From Euprymna scolopes (taxonomy: Eukaryota; Mollusca; Cephalopoda; Sepiida; Sepiolidae), in the NCBI GenBank assembly GCA_024364805.1, contig CM044501.1:36729044-36754486 (forward strand): DNA of 25,443 nucleotides. The letters are read 5' to 3'. Of the stretch, positions 9,371-20,014 are shown in pieces (positions within the stretch are counted from its first letter, which is position 1; each line of letters opens with the position of its first letter). The translations under genes and the position numbers were made by a program. The notes under the pieces were generated by a model. That model saw nothing but the letters and a program-made list of their open reading frames with translations, searched no databases and was not told the DNA's origin.

Positions 9371-9671
9371 GTAAAGTTTTAATTATTGTGGAGTTAACTA
9401 CCCTTATTTATTTTTTTTCAAGATGGCGATGTGAGACAATCCCTTTTTGTTGAATCATGAGATTTGATTTTCTTAGTTAAAAATAAAACTACTTGATCAA
9501 TATACTTAATTTTTGGAATATGACATCTCCGTTTCATGACATGTACATACATCACAAAGATCTTTCAGTATATTTAAAAAAAAATTAGGTTGTATTCTTT
9601 CTAGAAAGCAGTATAATTATTGGTTAGCTAATGACTAAGTAAATGTCATGTAAATACCATGCAATACTGAC

Positions 9672-9747
9672 CTGTGTTTGCTGCCGGGCTCGTTCATAAG
9701 GGTCAGAAAGATGTTTGTAATATTCCCCAAGAGTCACATCAAGGTAA
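9672..9747 (-). CDS. CFAP96: CFAP96-like protein, second visible exon
   Basis: A 76-bp minus-strand exon lies between an acceptor (GTTTGTAG) and a donor (GTCAGT). The first base completes the Gly codon begun in the upstream exon, followed by 25 codons reading YLDVTLGEYYKH then LSDPYERARQQTQ. This matches the CFAP96 family segment GYANITIGK..SHSADFYDAAK in position and pattern (aliphatic-T-aliphatic-G, then H-x-S-D/A-D-x-Y). It enters in phase 2 and leaves in phase 0, exactly fitting the exons on both sides. This agreement makes a chance match very unlikely. No lesion is seen. Confidence 0.85.
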
Positions 9748-9749
9748 CT

Positions 9750-10955
9750 ACAAACGCAAATATAAAAACAATTACATTATGATGGAATTTATCATGTTCA
9801 CTAAAGCAGTTATTTCTACTAAAGCAAAAAAAGTACAAACATCCACCAACACGTTCTCTTTCCAATCTCTCTATAAAGTTATGTATGTGAATATGTTTAT
9901 ATTGTATTGATCGTTGAGCTGGATTAAATCCGACGATATGAAATAAAATGGAGGTGGAAGGACCTGAATACTCAATGTTTTGCCCGATTTATGGGGGCTT
10001 TTTCAAGAGGGATGGTCACTGACGAGCGAGTCGCAAGATTTGGGGCTATATATAATGATGGGAGAGAGCAGCATGTTTTCCTTATGTAAATTAGATGTCT
10101 ATATACATATATACATTTTATGAGAGAAAATAATAAATTAGAGTAAACTAGCATAGTGGATTACGTCTAAAAGTTAAAATATCGTAGAGATTTAAAAGAT
10201 TGTGTCTGGAAATATAACCGTGATAGATTAAGTAAATAAAATGAAACAAGAATACGAAGGGAGTTTTTAAAATTAGAGATAATTGAATTGGGATAAAATA
10301 GCGTAGTAACTTAAAAGATGGCATCTAAAAGTATTGCAGTTATTATCCTAAATTAATTGATCATCATGAATTTCAGAACACATCTGATTGGCGTAAAGGA
10401 CCCAAATGTGAGCTATAAATTAATTTGATTTAGTTTTATGCAAAGGGAATAAATAGAGGGTGAAAGTCCTTTATGAAAAATCAGATATCTCAGATTTATT
10501 TATTTTTTATTTTATTCATTTATTTTTATTTTTTTCTTATCTCTACTATTTCAATAGGAACTTAGCCAATCATCCTCCCCCAAATATCTTTCACTCACAC
10601 CATTTGTAGCACTGCATGAATTGCATCGCTGTTTAGAAAAATCTGTATTATGTACACACCCATGACTGAAAAGATCTATCTTATTCATAAAGTCACTTAA
10701 ATTGATCAAGTAGTTTTATTTTTATAAATAAAATGATTTTTAAAGAATAAATGGGAATTCCTAAGCACTGCAATATTACATTGAGTTATCTCCCTTATTT
10801 CTTGAGATTATATTCAAAATGGTGTTGCAAGACGATCAATCTTCATTTAGTCATAAAATTTGCAATTTTCTTTAATAAAAACTCCAATTCCTCTGCAACT
10901 ATCATCGCATTTCTTTTCTTGTTACATTAAAACAACAAGTAGTCACAACTAGGCA
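9750..10955. other. Intron sequence, no element recognised
   Basis: Start of the 11.9-kb intron (read on the minus strand this is its 3' part). AT-rich with short T and A runs around 10500. No coding, RNA or terminal repeat was recognised. Confidence 0.5.
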
Positions 10956-10956
10956 T

Positions 10957-11826
10957 TATTTTTATTTATTTATTTTTTTTATTACATTTTCACCCCAAAC
11001 AAGGCACATTGCCACTTTGGTGTAGAGGGGCTACTATCAGGGGCAACAACTACTAGGGTACTATGTAGGGATTTGGGCAGCAAGATGTTGGTTCACATTG
11101 CACTTGAACTTCTGAACGTCAGTAGAGTTAGGGAAGTAGGGACCTGGAATGGAATTCCAAAGTCTAGCGGTTCTGGGGAAGAAACTACTGGAGTAGAAAG
11201 ATCTTTTACATCTAGGGATCTCTACAGTGTGAGGGTGGGATTTTGCAGCCTGTCGGGTCTGTCGAGGGTGTTCACTTGCAGTGCTTGCAGTTCATCAGAG
11301 CATTCACCATTAAAATACTTGTAGAACAGGCAGAGGGATGCAACATTTCGTCAATGGGACAGAGGCTGAAGCTTACATGTCAGTTCAGGGCCTATCAGAT
11401 TTGCGACTCTCTTTTTAACCTTGTCAAGGGGCGAGAGACTAGTAGCAGATACTCCAGCCCAAATATGACAGCAATACTCCATACATGGGCGAATGGTTGC
11501 CTTATAGAGGTATAGGATACTTTCGGGTGTTAGTAGTTTTCTAGCTCGGTAGAGAGAGCCTACCTTCCTTGCAGCGGCCCTGGCAATGCCCTCGATGTAA
11601 TTGTTCCAACTCATGTTTCCTGTGGACGTTAGGCCAAGGAGCTTGAAAGACGTACTCTCAGATAAAGAGTCGTTGGCCATTGCTATAGATGGTAGAGAAG
11701 GTTTCTTGTAATGATTGGAGGTCATCCTCTAGTGTTTCTGCCATTTCTTTAGATATATGTTCATTTGTTTTCCTGTCGTGCCTGTTATAGAGTGTGGTGT
11801 CATCAACATATATACCCATCTCATTT
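10957..11826 (-). mobile_element. LINE 3' end (Jockey/CR1-like RT C-terminus plus 3' tail)
   Basis: On the minus strand the RT catalytic block reads IYVDDTTLY (YVDD codons at 11810-11799). Next comes a thumb-like region with MSWNNYIEGIARAAARKVG, LYRARKLLTPESILYLYKA and TIRPCMEYCCHIWAG, then the typical LINE C-terminus and a tail of ATAAATAAATAA (10957-10985). The element is 5'-truncated: nothing upstream of the YVDD block is present, and the break coincides with the start of the hAT terminal repeat at 11827. Between the YVDD block and the MSWNN block about 25 codons are missing, and the region below 11350 changes frame. It is not functional. Clade assignment is from memory of similar proteins. 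Confidence 0.85.
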
Positions 11827-11949
11827 CAGGCATGCACCGATAAACAAACTGGCCGATTACTAATTAATTGTACTTTGATCGTCCGATTACTGATTAATTA
11901 GCCAATTAACAAATTTTCTAGTGTTGATTAATTAGCAAATATTGTTGTC

Positions 11950-12175
11950 ATAAAAAGTCCATTCCATAGAACTTGAGCCCCTGCCATCTACAACTTTGGA
12001 GATGCTTTTGTACCGACTTAGTTCTTTTTACGGGGTGAGGGTGCTGGCCCCATGCCCAACCTTCCCAGAAGGTACATACAGAGCATCTAGCCTTCCCAAA
12101 TGGTCACCCATCTGGTACTAGCGAGGCTCAATGTTGTTTAACTTCGGTAATCTGGCAAGAACTGGTGTATCAATC
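11950..12175 (-). mobile_element. 5S rRNA-derived SINE (SINE3-like) fragment
   Basis: Read on the minus strand from about 12172, the sequence follows animal 5S rRNA. CCAGTTCTTGCCAGATTACC is followed by GAAGTTAAACAACATTGAGC, CTAGTACCAGATGGGTGACC, a TTGGGAA word and GATGCTCTGTA. These equal the 5S internal promoter parts: the A-box (AAGTTAAGCAACG in many invertebrates) and the C-box (TGGATGGGTGACC). About three quarters of bases agree by eye. The first part of 5S is missing. A non-5S body continues to about 11950, which suggests a SINE driven by a 5S-type pol III promoter and not a simple 5S pseudogene. The other possibility is a 5S retropseudogene with unrelated flank. Confidence 0.6.
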
Positions 12176-12350
12176 TTTCAGTTTTAGCATTGAGGAATTG
12201 TACGGTAAATTGTGGCCACATTCAAACTGAAATTAAAGCATTCTTCATCAGTCGTACTCTTGTTCCTCATTTTTGAAACTGTGCTACCATAACATATATA
12301 TTTTTTATTTTTGGTTTGAACAATGCATAGTTTATTGAGATAAATTACTA
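12176..12350. other. hAT-internal non-coding sequence
   Basis: Short stretch between the 5S-derived SINE and the Tc1/mariner insertion. No coding match. It is probably the 5' non-coding part of the hAT. Confidence 0.35.
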
Positions 12351-13254
12351 CAGGGTGGAACAATAAATTTGTAGCCATGAAGAAAACAACACTACAGCTT
12401 TATTTTAAAACCTTTATTGAAAAAATCAATTCAGGTAACTTGATTATGTAGTAGAGTTAACATCTATTCAATGTTGCCACCTTCAGCCTCAATCATTGCC
12501 TCGATACATGTCCAGAACTGGAAGCATGCCTTTTCCACAAGCGCCAGCAGAAGCTTGGCAAATATTTGACGGATGGCGGCAATCAGGCTGGCTTTGGTGT
12601 TGTTGGAGGTCATGTTAGGGATGTTCTCAATCTATGACTAGACGAAGTAATTCAGCGGGTTTAGGTTGGGGGAGGAGTGGGGGAGGGGCAGTGAGAGAAG
12701 GATACAAAGTCGTAGCACTCCTTCTGAAGCCAAGCCTAGGTCTCTTTGAACTTGTGGGCCAGTGCCGAGTCCTGCTGTCACACCCAGGCTCTGCTAGTGT
12801 CCAATTGATTGCATCAGGGGATCACCACACTCTTCAGCACATCTAGGTACACTTTGGTGTTGACTTTCAAGCCGGCTTTGAAGATGTGAGGTGGCATGAT
12901 GTGGCCCTCATTTGAAACTACACCGAAGACAATAACTGTGGCCAGAAACTTTATTGAGCTGTACTCTCAAGCATTGAACTGTCTGGATTTGCATTTTGAG
13001 GATGCTGGCAATGGTCCTGTTGTTGTAACTTGGATTAGTACAGAGTATGAGGTGTACAGTGGCGCATTTCCAATCTTGTTCATTGAATATTGTGTCTCTT
13101 TCAGGCATGATAGAAGACTTCTTTCGCTCTTGGGATTTGTACACAACTGGCCAACTAGTAGATGGTCAGCAACAATAAAAAAAAACGATTTTCATCAAAC
13201 GGAAATGGAATCCTGTCATCTTTTCTAGAGCGACAATTTTATCGTTCCATCCTG
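12351..13254 (-). mobile_element. Tc1/mariner-superfamily element, inactive
   Basis: Left end CAGGGTGGAACAATAAATTT and the complement of the right end, CAGGATGGAACGATAAAATT, are near-identical inverted repeats flanked by TA on both sides (12349-12350, 13255-13256). The minus strand encodes transposase parts in order: an N-terminal SIMPERDTIFNEQDWK and a helix-turn-helix-like segment (13144-12908). Then come VFGVVSNEGHIMPPHIFKAG (near 12930-12870), QQDSALAHKFKET (near 12760), a remnant of the catalytic SPDLNPLDYF block, and a C-terminus reading TSNNTKASLIAAIRQIFAK. The central catalytic region before the VVSNEG block is deleted. Stops interrupt the rest (one after KSVVIP, one after HKFKET). 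At 904 bp it is shorter than the usual 1.2-1.3 kb. The subfamily (maT/DD37D versus mariner) is undecided. Confidence 0.85.
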
Positions 13255-13569
13255 TAATTAGATATTAGACATAAGTAAATTAAATACGTAAAAGTTAATT
13301 AAATATTGACAACAACCATCAATCATTATACCAACCAACTTCTACTGGAAGTATTTTGATGTCAATCTCAAGAATAAGAATACATCTGTCTGCAAATTAT
13401 GTCAACTACTATATCAATGGGTGGCAAATAAGCAAAAACTTTTGCAATGATTAATATGTTAAACCATCTTTAAAAAGTTAATGCAGAAGAAGAAAAAGTT
13501 GCAGATAAGAAAAAGAAACACAATAAATGTTCAGGGATAGATATTTTAAAAACAAGTGTCAGAAACTAT

Positions 13570-14124
13570 TGTTCGAACATCCACATATATGCACGCACAT
13601 ACGCACACGCATGCACGCATATACACATCCTCATGTACGCACACATACGCGTACAAGTACGCACACATGCGAAACGTCACTTCCCCTGAAAGGAATTCTA
13701 GACATGCACAGTCAGAACACTCACCCCGATATAAAAGTCCACGACACTATTCAACTTCCTCTTTCTTCCCTTTCGCCTGGCTTTGTTGACCAGGCAAGTT
13801 TGGCGTCCATAGCTCTGGGTGTTGAAGACTTTTGCACGTGGACGACTGCTATCATGAACGCACGGTTTTGCTGAGGCAAACACTCCCTTACTACGTGTGA
13901 GACGGCCATTTCTCGTCCTCGACTTCATTTCTTTCTTTTCCACGCATGTAGTCGTCAACGCCTGAATGAACACGTGTTACACCTAAACCATTTTTATTTC
14001 CAACAGAAAATAAACGACATGTTTATTCCATCCCATCAATTGAGTTTTTGTTTCCTTCAATTCCATTCGTTTCATTATTTTCTTTTGTAACGGGATTAGG
14101 ATTTATATGTCCTAGTCCTCTACA
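13570..14124. mobile_element. Solo LTR of an LTR retrotransposon (fossil), inserted in the hAT
   Basis: The block starts TGTTCGAACATCC and ends GTCCTCTACA, giving TG...CA termini, and is flanked by CTAT on both sides (13566-13569 and 14125-14128). A GATATAAAAG box (near 13729) and an AATAAA signal (near 14009) lie inside in the order expected of a plus-strand LTR. No internal coding region or second LTR is present, so it is the product of LTR-LTR recombination. A 4-bp duplication is usual for Ty3/gypsy elements, but the family is not certain. It separates the BED-finger part of the hAT transposase from the rest and is therefore younger than the hAT. Confidence 0.7.
13580..13673. repeat. Alternating purine/pyrimidine tract (CA/CG-rich)
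   Basis: A degenerate CACA/CGCA/CATA tract of about 90 bp with many RY alternations (CACGCACATACGCACACGCA near 13591). It lies within the 5' part of the solo LTR. Such tracts can adopt Z-form DNA. The Thr/His-rich frames over it are artefacts of the repeat. Confidence 0.7.
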
Positions 14125-14748
14125 CTATGAGCCTCCAGTGAAACACCAAAACTGTAGAATCAATATTGGTCAAGCAGAAAATTTGGGATATTAATGATTA
14201 TAAGTCACAAGATCTAACTAATATTCCTGGTGAACCAAGTGCAAAAGAGATCCAGACAATTGCACTTAAGGGAACAACGAGGATACTAAAAAGAGCACTC
14301 GGTTGGTTTCAATAAAAAGCAAGGCAATGTTGGCAGCTGGTTTGGCTGCTCCATACTTAGCATTGCAATCTTCAAAGAAAGAAAATTAAAAAAAAAATTT
14401 GAGAAATGATTGCTGTTGATATTCAACTTTATTCTGTAACATCTGACACTGAATTTTATAGGGTTATTGCAAAAATTAGTTTTCCATCATGAAAGTACTT
14501 CACTGAGAAATAATTTCAGATATATTTACAAAAGTAAAAACAAAAATTCAATTGCCTCTTGAGGAAATTAGCAGGATTTCTTTGATTACAAACATTTGGG
14601 CAGCTGCAACAGATAATGCTCTTTTTCTGAGTTTGATAGGCTTTCGAATGACTTCAGATATTGCAGAGCTGTGTTTAGAATTGTTCGATTCCTGATACAC
14701 ACACAAGAATAAGTGAAAAATTGCACAATGTTCTTGATAAATATAAAA

Positions 14749-15310
14749 TCTAATATATAAAAGGTAAAATCTGTGTATGCGTGTGTGTGACCAGACCAGT
14801 ATCATTTTCAAGCTCGATCCTTCAGAAGACAAATATTGAAAAATTGGCCAAAAACATTAATTCCNNNNNNNNNNNNNNNNNNNNNNNNNNNNNNNNNNNN
14901 NNNNNNNNNNNNNNNNNNNNNNNNNNNNNNNNNNNNNNNNNNNNNNNNNNNNNNNNNNNNNNNNNNNNNNNNNNNNNNNNNNNNNNNNNNNNNNNNNNNN
15001 NNNNNNNNNNNNNNNNNNNNNNNNNNNNNNNNNNNNNNNNNNNNNNNNNNNNNNNNNNNNNNNNNNNNNNNNNNNNNNNNNNNNNNNNNNNNNNNNNNNN
15101 NNNNNNNNNNNNNNNNNNNNNNNNNNNNNNNNNNNNNNNNNNNNNNNNNNNNNNNNNNNNNNNNNNNNNNNNNNNNNNNNNNNNNNNNNNNNNNNNNNNN
15201 NNNNNNNNNNNNNNNNNNNNNNNNNNNNNNNNNNNNNNNNNNNNNNNNNNNNNNNNNNNGTTCCTTACTACACCACCTAAACACCTGGGCAATGCCGGGA
15301 ACCCCACTCA
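14749..15310 (+). mobile_element. Helitron-like element spanning the assembly gap
   Basis: The left end is TCTAATATATAAAAGG, a typical Helitron 5' terminus beginning TC, preceded by A (14748). The right end has a hairpin, CCTGG and CCGGG around GCAATG (15284-15299), followed by about 11 nt, ending CTCA before a T (15311). Helitrons insert between A and T, begin TC and end with a GC-rich hairpin 10-12 nt before CTRR; here the last four bases are one substitution from CTRR. The hAT transposase reading stops at the left end and resumes just after the right end, which fits an insertion. The inside is mostly N (14865-15259), so coding content is unknown. Confidence 0.55.
14865..15259. other. Assembly gap (395 N)
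   Basis: A run of 395 unknown bases. Its real length may differ. The open frames reported across it consist of unknown residues and carry no information. Confidence 1.
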
Positions 15311-17000
15311 TCTTCAATAAAGTTTTCTTAGTCTTTTGGGATTCAGGAGCAAATATGGCTGCTGGTGTCAAGGAATGTGGTTTAGAGTCACTGTCATACT
15401 TCATACATACATTGCAATTCTCAATAAATGACATCATTTTCACAAGAGGTTGTGATGACAGTCATTACAATTAACAGAAATACAGTCTCTCACTCTAATT
15501 GCTCTCCACTAGCAATCAACAAATTAACTGAAAAACAGGATCAGCTTAATTTGGAAAAACTCATTCAAGATGTGATCACACGGTGGAATTCAACATATTT
15601 GCTGAAAAGGAATTTAGAACAACGAAAAGCTCTTATAATGTATGCTGTTGATAATAACAACTTTCTAATGTTTTTTCTTCAAAAATTTGTTCAGTTACTG
15701 AGTTTATTTGAAGAAATCATCAAAGAAGTAAGTAACAGAACTTCAACCATATCAATAATATCTACAATGTTAGCTTTGAGGTTATTTCTGTCAAAAGCTG
15801 TCCAATCTAATTCTGATATTTCTGACTTGAGTGGAATCCTTACTTCTGTTGAACAATTCAGTGAATCAATGGAAACAAGATTTTCATCTTATCTAAATGA
15901 TAAAAACTTGTGTGCGTCTACTTTCCTGGATCCAAGATTCAAATTAAAATAAAAATTACATCAAAAAAACTCTTAAGAATTGGATTCTACGTCTACTTTC
16001 TACTGGTGATAATGAAGCAAAATCAAGATACACTTCTTCAAGCTCTGCTGAAAGTCAAGAAGCTCACAGTGAAAGTAAAACTGTATATACCTCAAGCCGG
16101 TTTGATAAATTAGCTTCAAATAAACCTACAGTAACAAATCCAAGCTTAGGGCAGGTAGAGGCTAAGTTAAATTTCGCAACTGCAAGTACAACAAAAGTAC
16201 AATCTAAACTCAAAAAGAGCAAAATCCTTATTCATAAGTGCACAAAAGAACTTGATCATTACGTAGTTTTACCTCTTCTTGCAAGAGATGATGATCCATT
16301 TCAATGTTCGAAAAAGACATAGGAGACCTTATCACTGCTGAGTAAACTGGCTTCAAAATGCGGAAGAACACCTTCATCCATGGAGAGTGAGAAGCTCTTT
16401 AGTACAGGTGGTAATATGTATGAACCTACAAGGAACAGGCTGTGTCCGTAGAATAGAGAAACTCAAATGTTTCTGCATTACAACTTAAGAATATTCAGCT
16501 TTAAATACTATGAGAGCAGAGAAGGTAGGCAGCAAGAATAGAAGAGGAAGTAGAGAAGCAGCAGGTGCAGAGCAGAGGTAACCACCGCAGCATGCTTCAG
16601 TGGAAGCAGAACTTCAGCTTATAGTTATTCACTTAAGAATTGGAATTTGTACTTTGTAGTTTGCTTGTAATTACATATTTTCTTATCTAGTTGTTTAATT
16701 ATATTCATTTAAGAATTGGAAATTATACTTTGTATTTTGTAATTTCATTAAAAAGAAAAGAAAAGCATAAAGCCATAACAGCAGCCAGACATTAAAAATA
16801 TCAAGTTAAATTGGCAGTTGCTGTGTTAATGTGTCAAAGTATAAGATGAGTCACTTGGCAGTGATAAAATAGTTTAAATTTAATAGGAAAAAGAAAAGTA
16901 ATTAACTGCCCAATTACCGATTAATCAACCTTTTACTGTTTAATCAACAAAATAGCCAATAAAGCCGACAATTACCTGACGATTAATCAGTGAACTCCTA

Positions 17001-18472
17001 ATCACAACTTCCTTTTCTGTTGTAGTGTTTTCGTTCTTTGTTTTTTTTAAGGTTAACATTTAGCAAAAAGAAAAAAAAGTAGCTGTATCTTGCTTTCTGA
17101 CCCACCAGCAACCATTGGATCCAATAAGTCAACATTGTAGCAAGATGCTAAAAATATTAAAATATCTTGCAGTAATCTTGACAGTGACCCACCAGCGTTT
17201 CATTTTCATTCAGTTCAGGAGTCAGGTTTTACATAAACACAAGCCACATTGCTCACAGGCGGTTAAGTCAAAACCAACTTTACTTTTCATTTGATGAGGA
17301 TAGTAGAAAGTGGACCTTGTGTTTACTATCGGCAACCTCATAACTCTTGCTTCCCTTATTTTGTTCTTTAGTCCTCATATTCCATGAGTAATGTTTCTGA
17401 CAAAGGAGGGAAAATTGCTGTTTTCTGAGTCGAAATCTATCCATCTAGCATTTATTGTTAGCTAGTATTTTACCTTAATTGGTATTTCTTTTTTTTCTTT
17501 CTAGTTCCGTATATTAAGTGACTTTATGCATTGTTTGGACCAATTTCTACAAGGAAATATTTCAATCAGAAATCTCTTAAAAGCCTCTTCATAAGTCACT
17601 AGTAAATCACCACCATATCACTATGTCAGGTTTAATAACTCTTGTGATACTATAAAGTGGACCTGAGGTGGACTTGAGTCACTAAGTGCTGAGAAGGAGG
17701 GGGCAGTAGACAAAGGAATAGAAAATGTCCTACAATAAACAATAAAATAGGAAATAGCAAACAATGAATCTGTAGGTATTTTTAGATCAAGCCTGCAGAT
17801 TTGAAAATGACAATAGAAACCCACAGAACAGATAAAACGGAAGGGCAGCTTCCGGTAGTCGGGGTGGGGGGCAACTTCAAATACTGACACAGAGAGTTAG
17901 TTCCTATTTACAATGCCTCCCCACGGGACAGAGTTAGACACCAGGGTCGTTTTTTAACGTGGAGAAAAGGAGCAAAAATTAAAATTGTCTCAGTCGTGAA
18001 GGATTTCTTCTTCACTGACAGAGAACAAGAAATTGAAGTGCAGCATCTGAAGAACAGATACTACACTTTGATCTTGTCCCGAAGGCCAACTTGCCGGTTG
18101 CGACAGATCGGAGTTGATAGCGACAATGGTTGGACAGTTTTTTAGAAATAGAGACGAATTGCAACTGACAGACAAACGTAACATCGATAGAACGGGGAGA
18201 AGACACACGCTCACACGTCAATTATATATGAAACATTGGCGTTTGTGTTTTTCCTTTCTTTGTTTCATGATTTATTATATTTCTACTTTGTGAAACCACG
18301 GGTGTTCCCATCGACAGTCGCCAGCAAAATAATGATGATCCGGTCATAAGAGAAATAGTCAAACGAAAAATCCACGACACACGACGTTGGGAGTCGGCGA
18401 TCTGTTGGGGGCCTCACACGTCTGGTCACACTCTGTTTAATAGGTACGTAATTGTAAGAATTGTATAGCCAT
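17001..18472. other. Intron sequence, no gene recognised
   Basis: GACCCACCAG occurs twice (about 17099 and 17188), with an inverted GCAAGAT/ATCTTGC pair between. From about 17840 to 18440 the sequence is richer in G and C, with minus-strand frames of 69-89 codons (17621-17890, 17990-18221) that I do not recognise. Near 18335 the minus strand has a TGGCGACTG...GATGGGAAC stretch that recalls the leader after a retroelement LTR, but no LTR pair could be shown. Confidence 0.4.
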
Positions 18473-18541
18473 AGTGGATGGTGTATGATTTATTTCTGAC
18501 TGTTCTTTAGAGTATATGTTCCCAGGACTTGCTACTTCATT
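18473..18541 (+). repeat. Dispersed repeat (second copy at 21537-21605)
   Basis: About 69 bp beginning GTGGATGGTGTATGATTTAT and containing GAGTATATGTTCCCAGGACT recur 3.06 kb to the right in the same orientation with about ten differences. The element is unknown and non-coding. Confidence 0.75.
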
Positions 18542-19809
18542 CATTCATGGTATGAACATTGAAACCCCTACATTGTCTTATTTTGACTCTTTTTCATGAC
18601 ATGGTGGGGTCAAAAATAGCTTTTTTTAGAGAGAAAAATCTCCCAAATATTTGTATTTACCTTCAAATTACACCTGGAAGATGTTTTGTGGATATGGGTA
18701 AATTATATATATATATTCTGAATACCCAACTAATTATATATATATATATTCTGAATACCCAACTAATTCTCTACATGAATCATTAATTGCCTTGTGGTAA
18801 ACAAATCCGGTTTGTAAAATAATTACCTGAAGCTATTCAGGAAAGGAAAACCCAAGGTTGTAGACTGAAATTTTTCAGAATTTGAAAATCCAGTTCAATA
18901 GTGATTATTGAACATTTCCCAGGATCCCATATGCCCCAAATCAAGCTGATTTTACTATATTAATTATATAAACATTGAACATCCTGCTTTGAATACAATT
19001 CAGCGTGACATTATCTCATTTTGATCCATTTCCAAAACCCTGAGAGAGTCTAAAGTGCCATTATCAGAGAAAAATCAGACAACAATTTGCGTTCACTCTC
19101 AGATTGTGTTCATCTGGAAGATGGCTTTCAAGTCTCCCAGTGGATCATATTGAGCCGTTTTCAGTAACTTCAGGGATCAAAAATATCCATACATTTGGAA
19201 AGCAGCCAAATACTCATTTCAACATATTCTGCACTTGAGATTGAATCCTATATGAATCAACAAATAGAAAGTAAATTTGAAAAAAGTTCAAACAAACAAG
19301 GTAAATGACGAACATGTCAGAGGAAAAAATTCCTCCGGTTCATCTATTTTCAAGTAATGTGCATCATGAGTTTAGATTGTGCGATCAGATGCTTTACATA
19401 ATGTACACAACTTTGATCCAGCTCAATTTGATGTTACGTATATTAGATATGGATTTGATGGCTCCATTAAACCATGGTGAATATCTTTGATTTGCTTGTT
19501 GCTATTGCATTTTCTACTAAGGTGTTCTAGATAATTACAAATGCCCTTATTATTAGTCTGTAACCCTTCCTCAGAAAATAACTCCAAATTCTCCCATCAT
19601 TCGTTTTGATCAATTGAGCACTGTGCTGTATGGTTTCATGTAAAGTTTGGTTTATGTTAACCCAAGGAAAATTTTTTTGAAATGTTAATCATAGTTTGCT
19701 TGTATTTCTCTGTATTTATTTTCCAGGTACAGGAAACTATTCCTAAGATAATGTTTATGCAGTTTTAACATGTTATCCTTGTGTTTTTTGTTGGATAGTT
19801 TGCAAACTA
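18542..19809. other. Intron sequence with a short AT tandem duplication
   Basis: A unit AATTATATATATATATTCTG plus AATACCCAACT occurs twice head to tail (18701-18731, 18732-18764), differing mainly in TA repeat number. The rest is AT-rich, with recurring words such as CCCAGGATCC and TTTTGATCCATTT, and no coding match. The 61-codon frame at 19305-19490 has no recognisable domain. Confidence 0.45.
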
Positions 19810-20014
19810 TGAGGTGCCTTCAATAAGTTTCCAGGCATTTTTTGTACAAACATTAAAAATTGTTGTAGACTCTTGAAACTTCAGTATGTTATTGCTATAC
19901 ATCCTATGAGATGACTGACCAATTTTTATGATTTCAGGTCCAAATGAACAGCTACAGCAGGAATTGGAATACACTCTTCTAAAGCCTGATTGTCACAGCT
20001 AATGAATTTCAAAA

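Larger units (their letters stand above)
13333..16495 (+). pseudogene. hAT transposase remnants (BED finger to hATC dimerisation domain)
   Basis: Pieces in order on the plus strand follow. A BED-type finger (13333-13520) has WKYFDVNLKNKNTSVCKLC and a later MLNHLKK word in another frame. A segment near 14170-14300 reads KIWDINDYKSQDLTNIPGEP. The start of the catalytic region has EMIAVDIQLYSVTSDTEFYR (near 14403). A later segment reads ISLITNIWAAATDNALFLSL (near 14575), followed by ISEKLHNVLDKYKI up to 14748. After the Helitron-like insert it resumes with LVFWDSGANMAAGVKECG. An open 174-codon stretch (15428-15952) includes TRWNSTYLLKRNLEQRKAL and STFLDPRFKLK. The hATC end has PSSMESEKLFSTGGNMYEPT and RNRL (16371-16443). 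Several stops and frame changes separate the pieces. Domain order and length fit a ZBED-like hAT transposase of about 650 residues. It is dead. Confidence 0.85.
11827..17000 (+). mobile_element. Nested hAT DNA transposon (BED finger / hATC type), decayed
   Basis: The left end CAGGCATGCACCGAT and the complement of the right end, TAGGAGTTCACTGATTAA, resemble each other as short hAT inverted repeats. Both sub-terminal regions are full of GATTAAT / ATTAATC words (11850-11945 and 16911-16990). Transposase remnants run on the plus strand from about 13333 to 16495. I could not find a convincing 8-bp target duplication (TCTCATTT left, ATCACAAC right), so the exact ends are uncertain. Inside it sit a 5S-derived SINE, a Tc1/mariner element, a solo LTR and a Helitron-like element, each listed separately. 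The hAT is therefore older than all four. Confidence 0.7.

Noticed and set aside
11073-11515. Plus-strand ORFs of 83-90 codons
   Set aside because: They are antisense shadows of the LINE RT on the minus strand.
13527-13874. Thr/His-rich 115- and 77-codon ORFs
   Set aside because: They arise from the CA/CG-rich tract inside the solo LTR.
14781-15474. Long ORFs of 161-212 codons on both strands
   Set aside because: They run through 395 unknown bases. Only the hAT portion after about 15325 has meaning.
18300-18440. Leader-like TGGCGACTG...GATGGGAAC on the minus strand, suggesting the inner edge of an LTR fossil
   Set aside because: No LTR pair, no termini and no element proteins recognised nearby.
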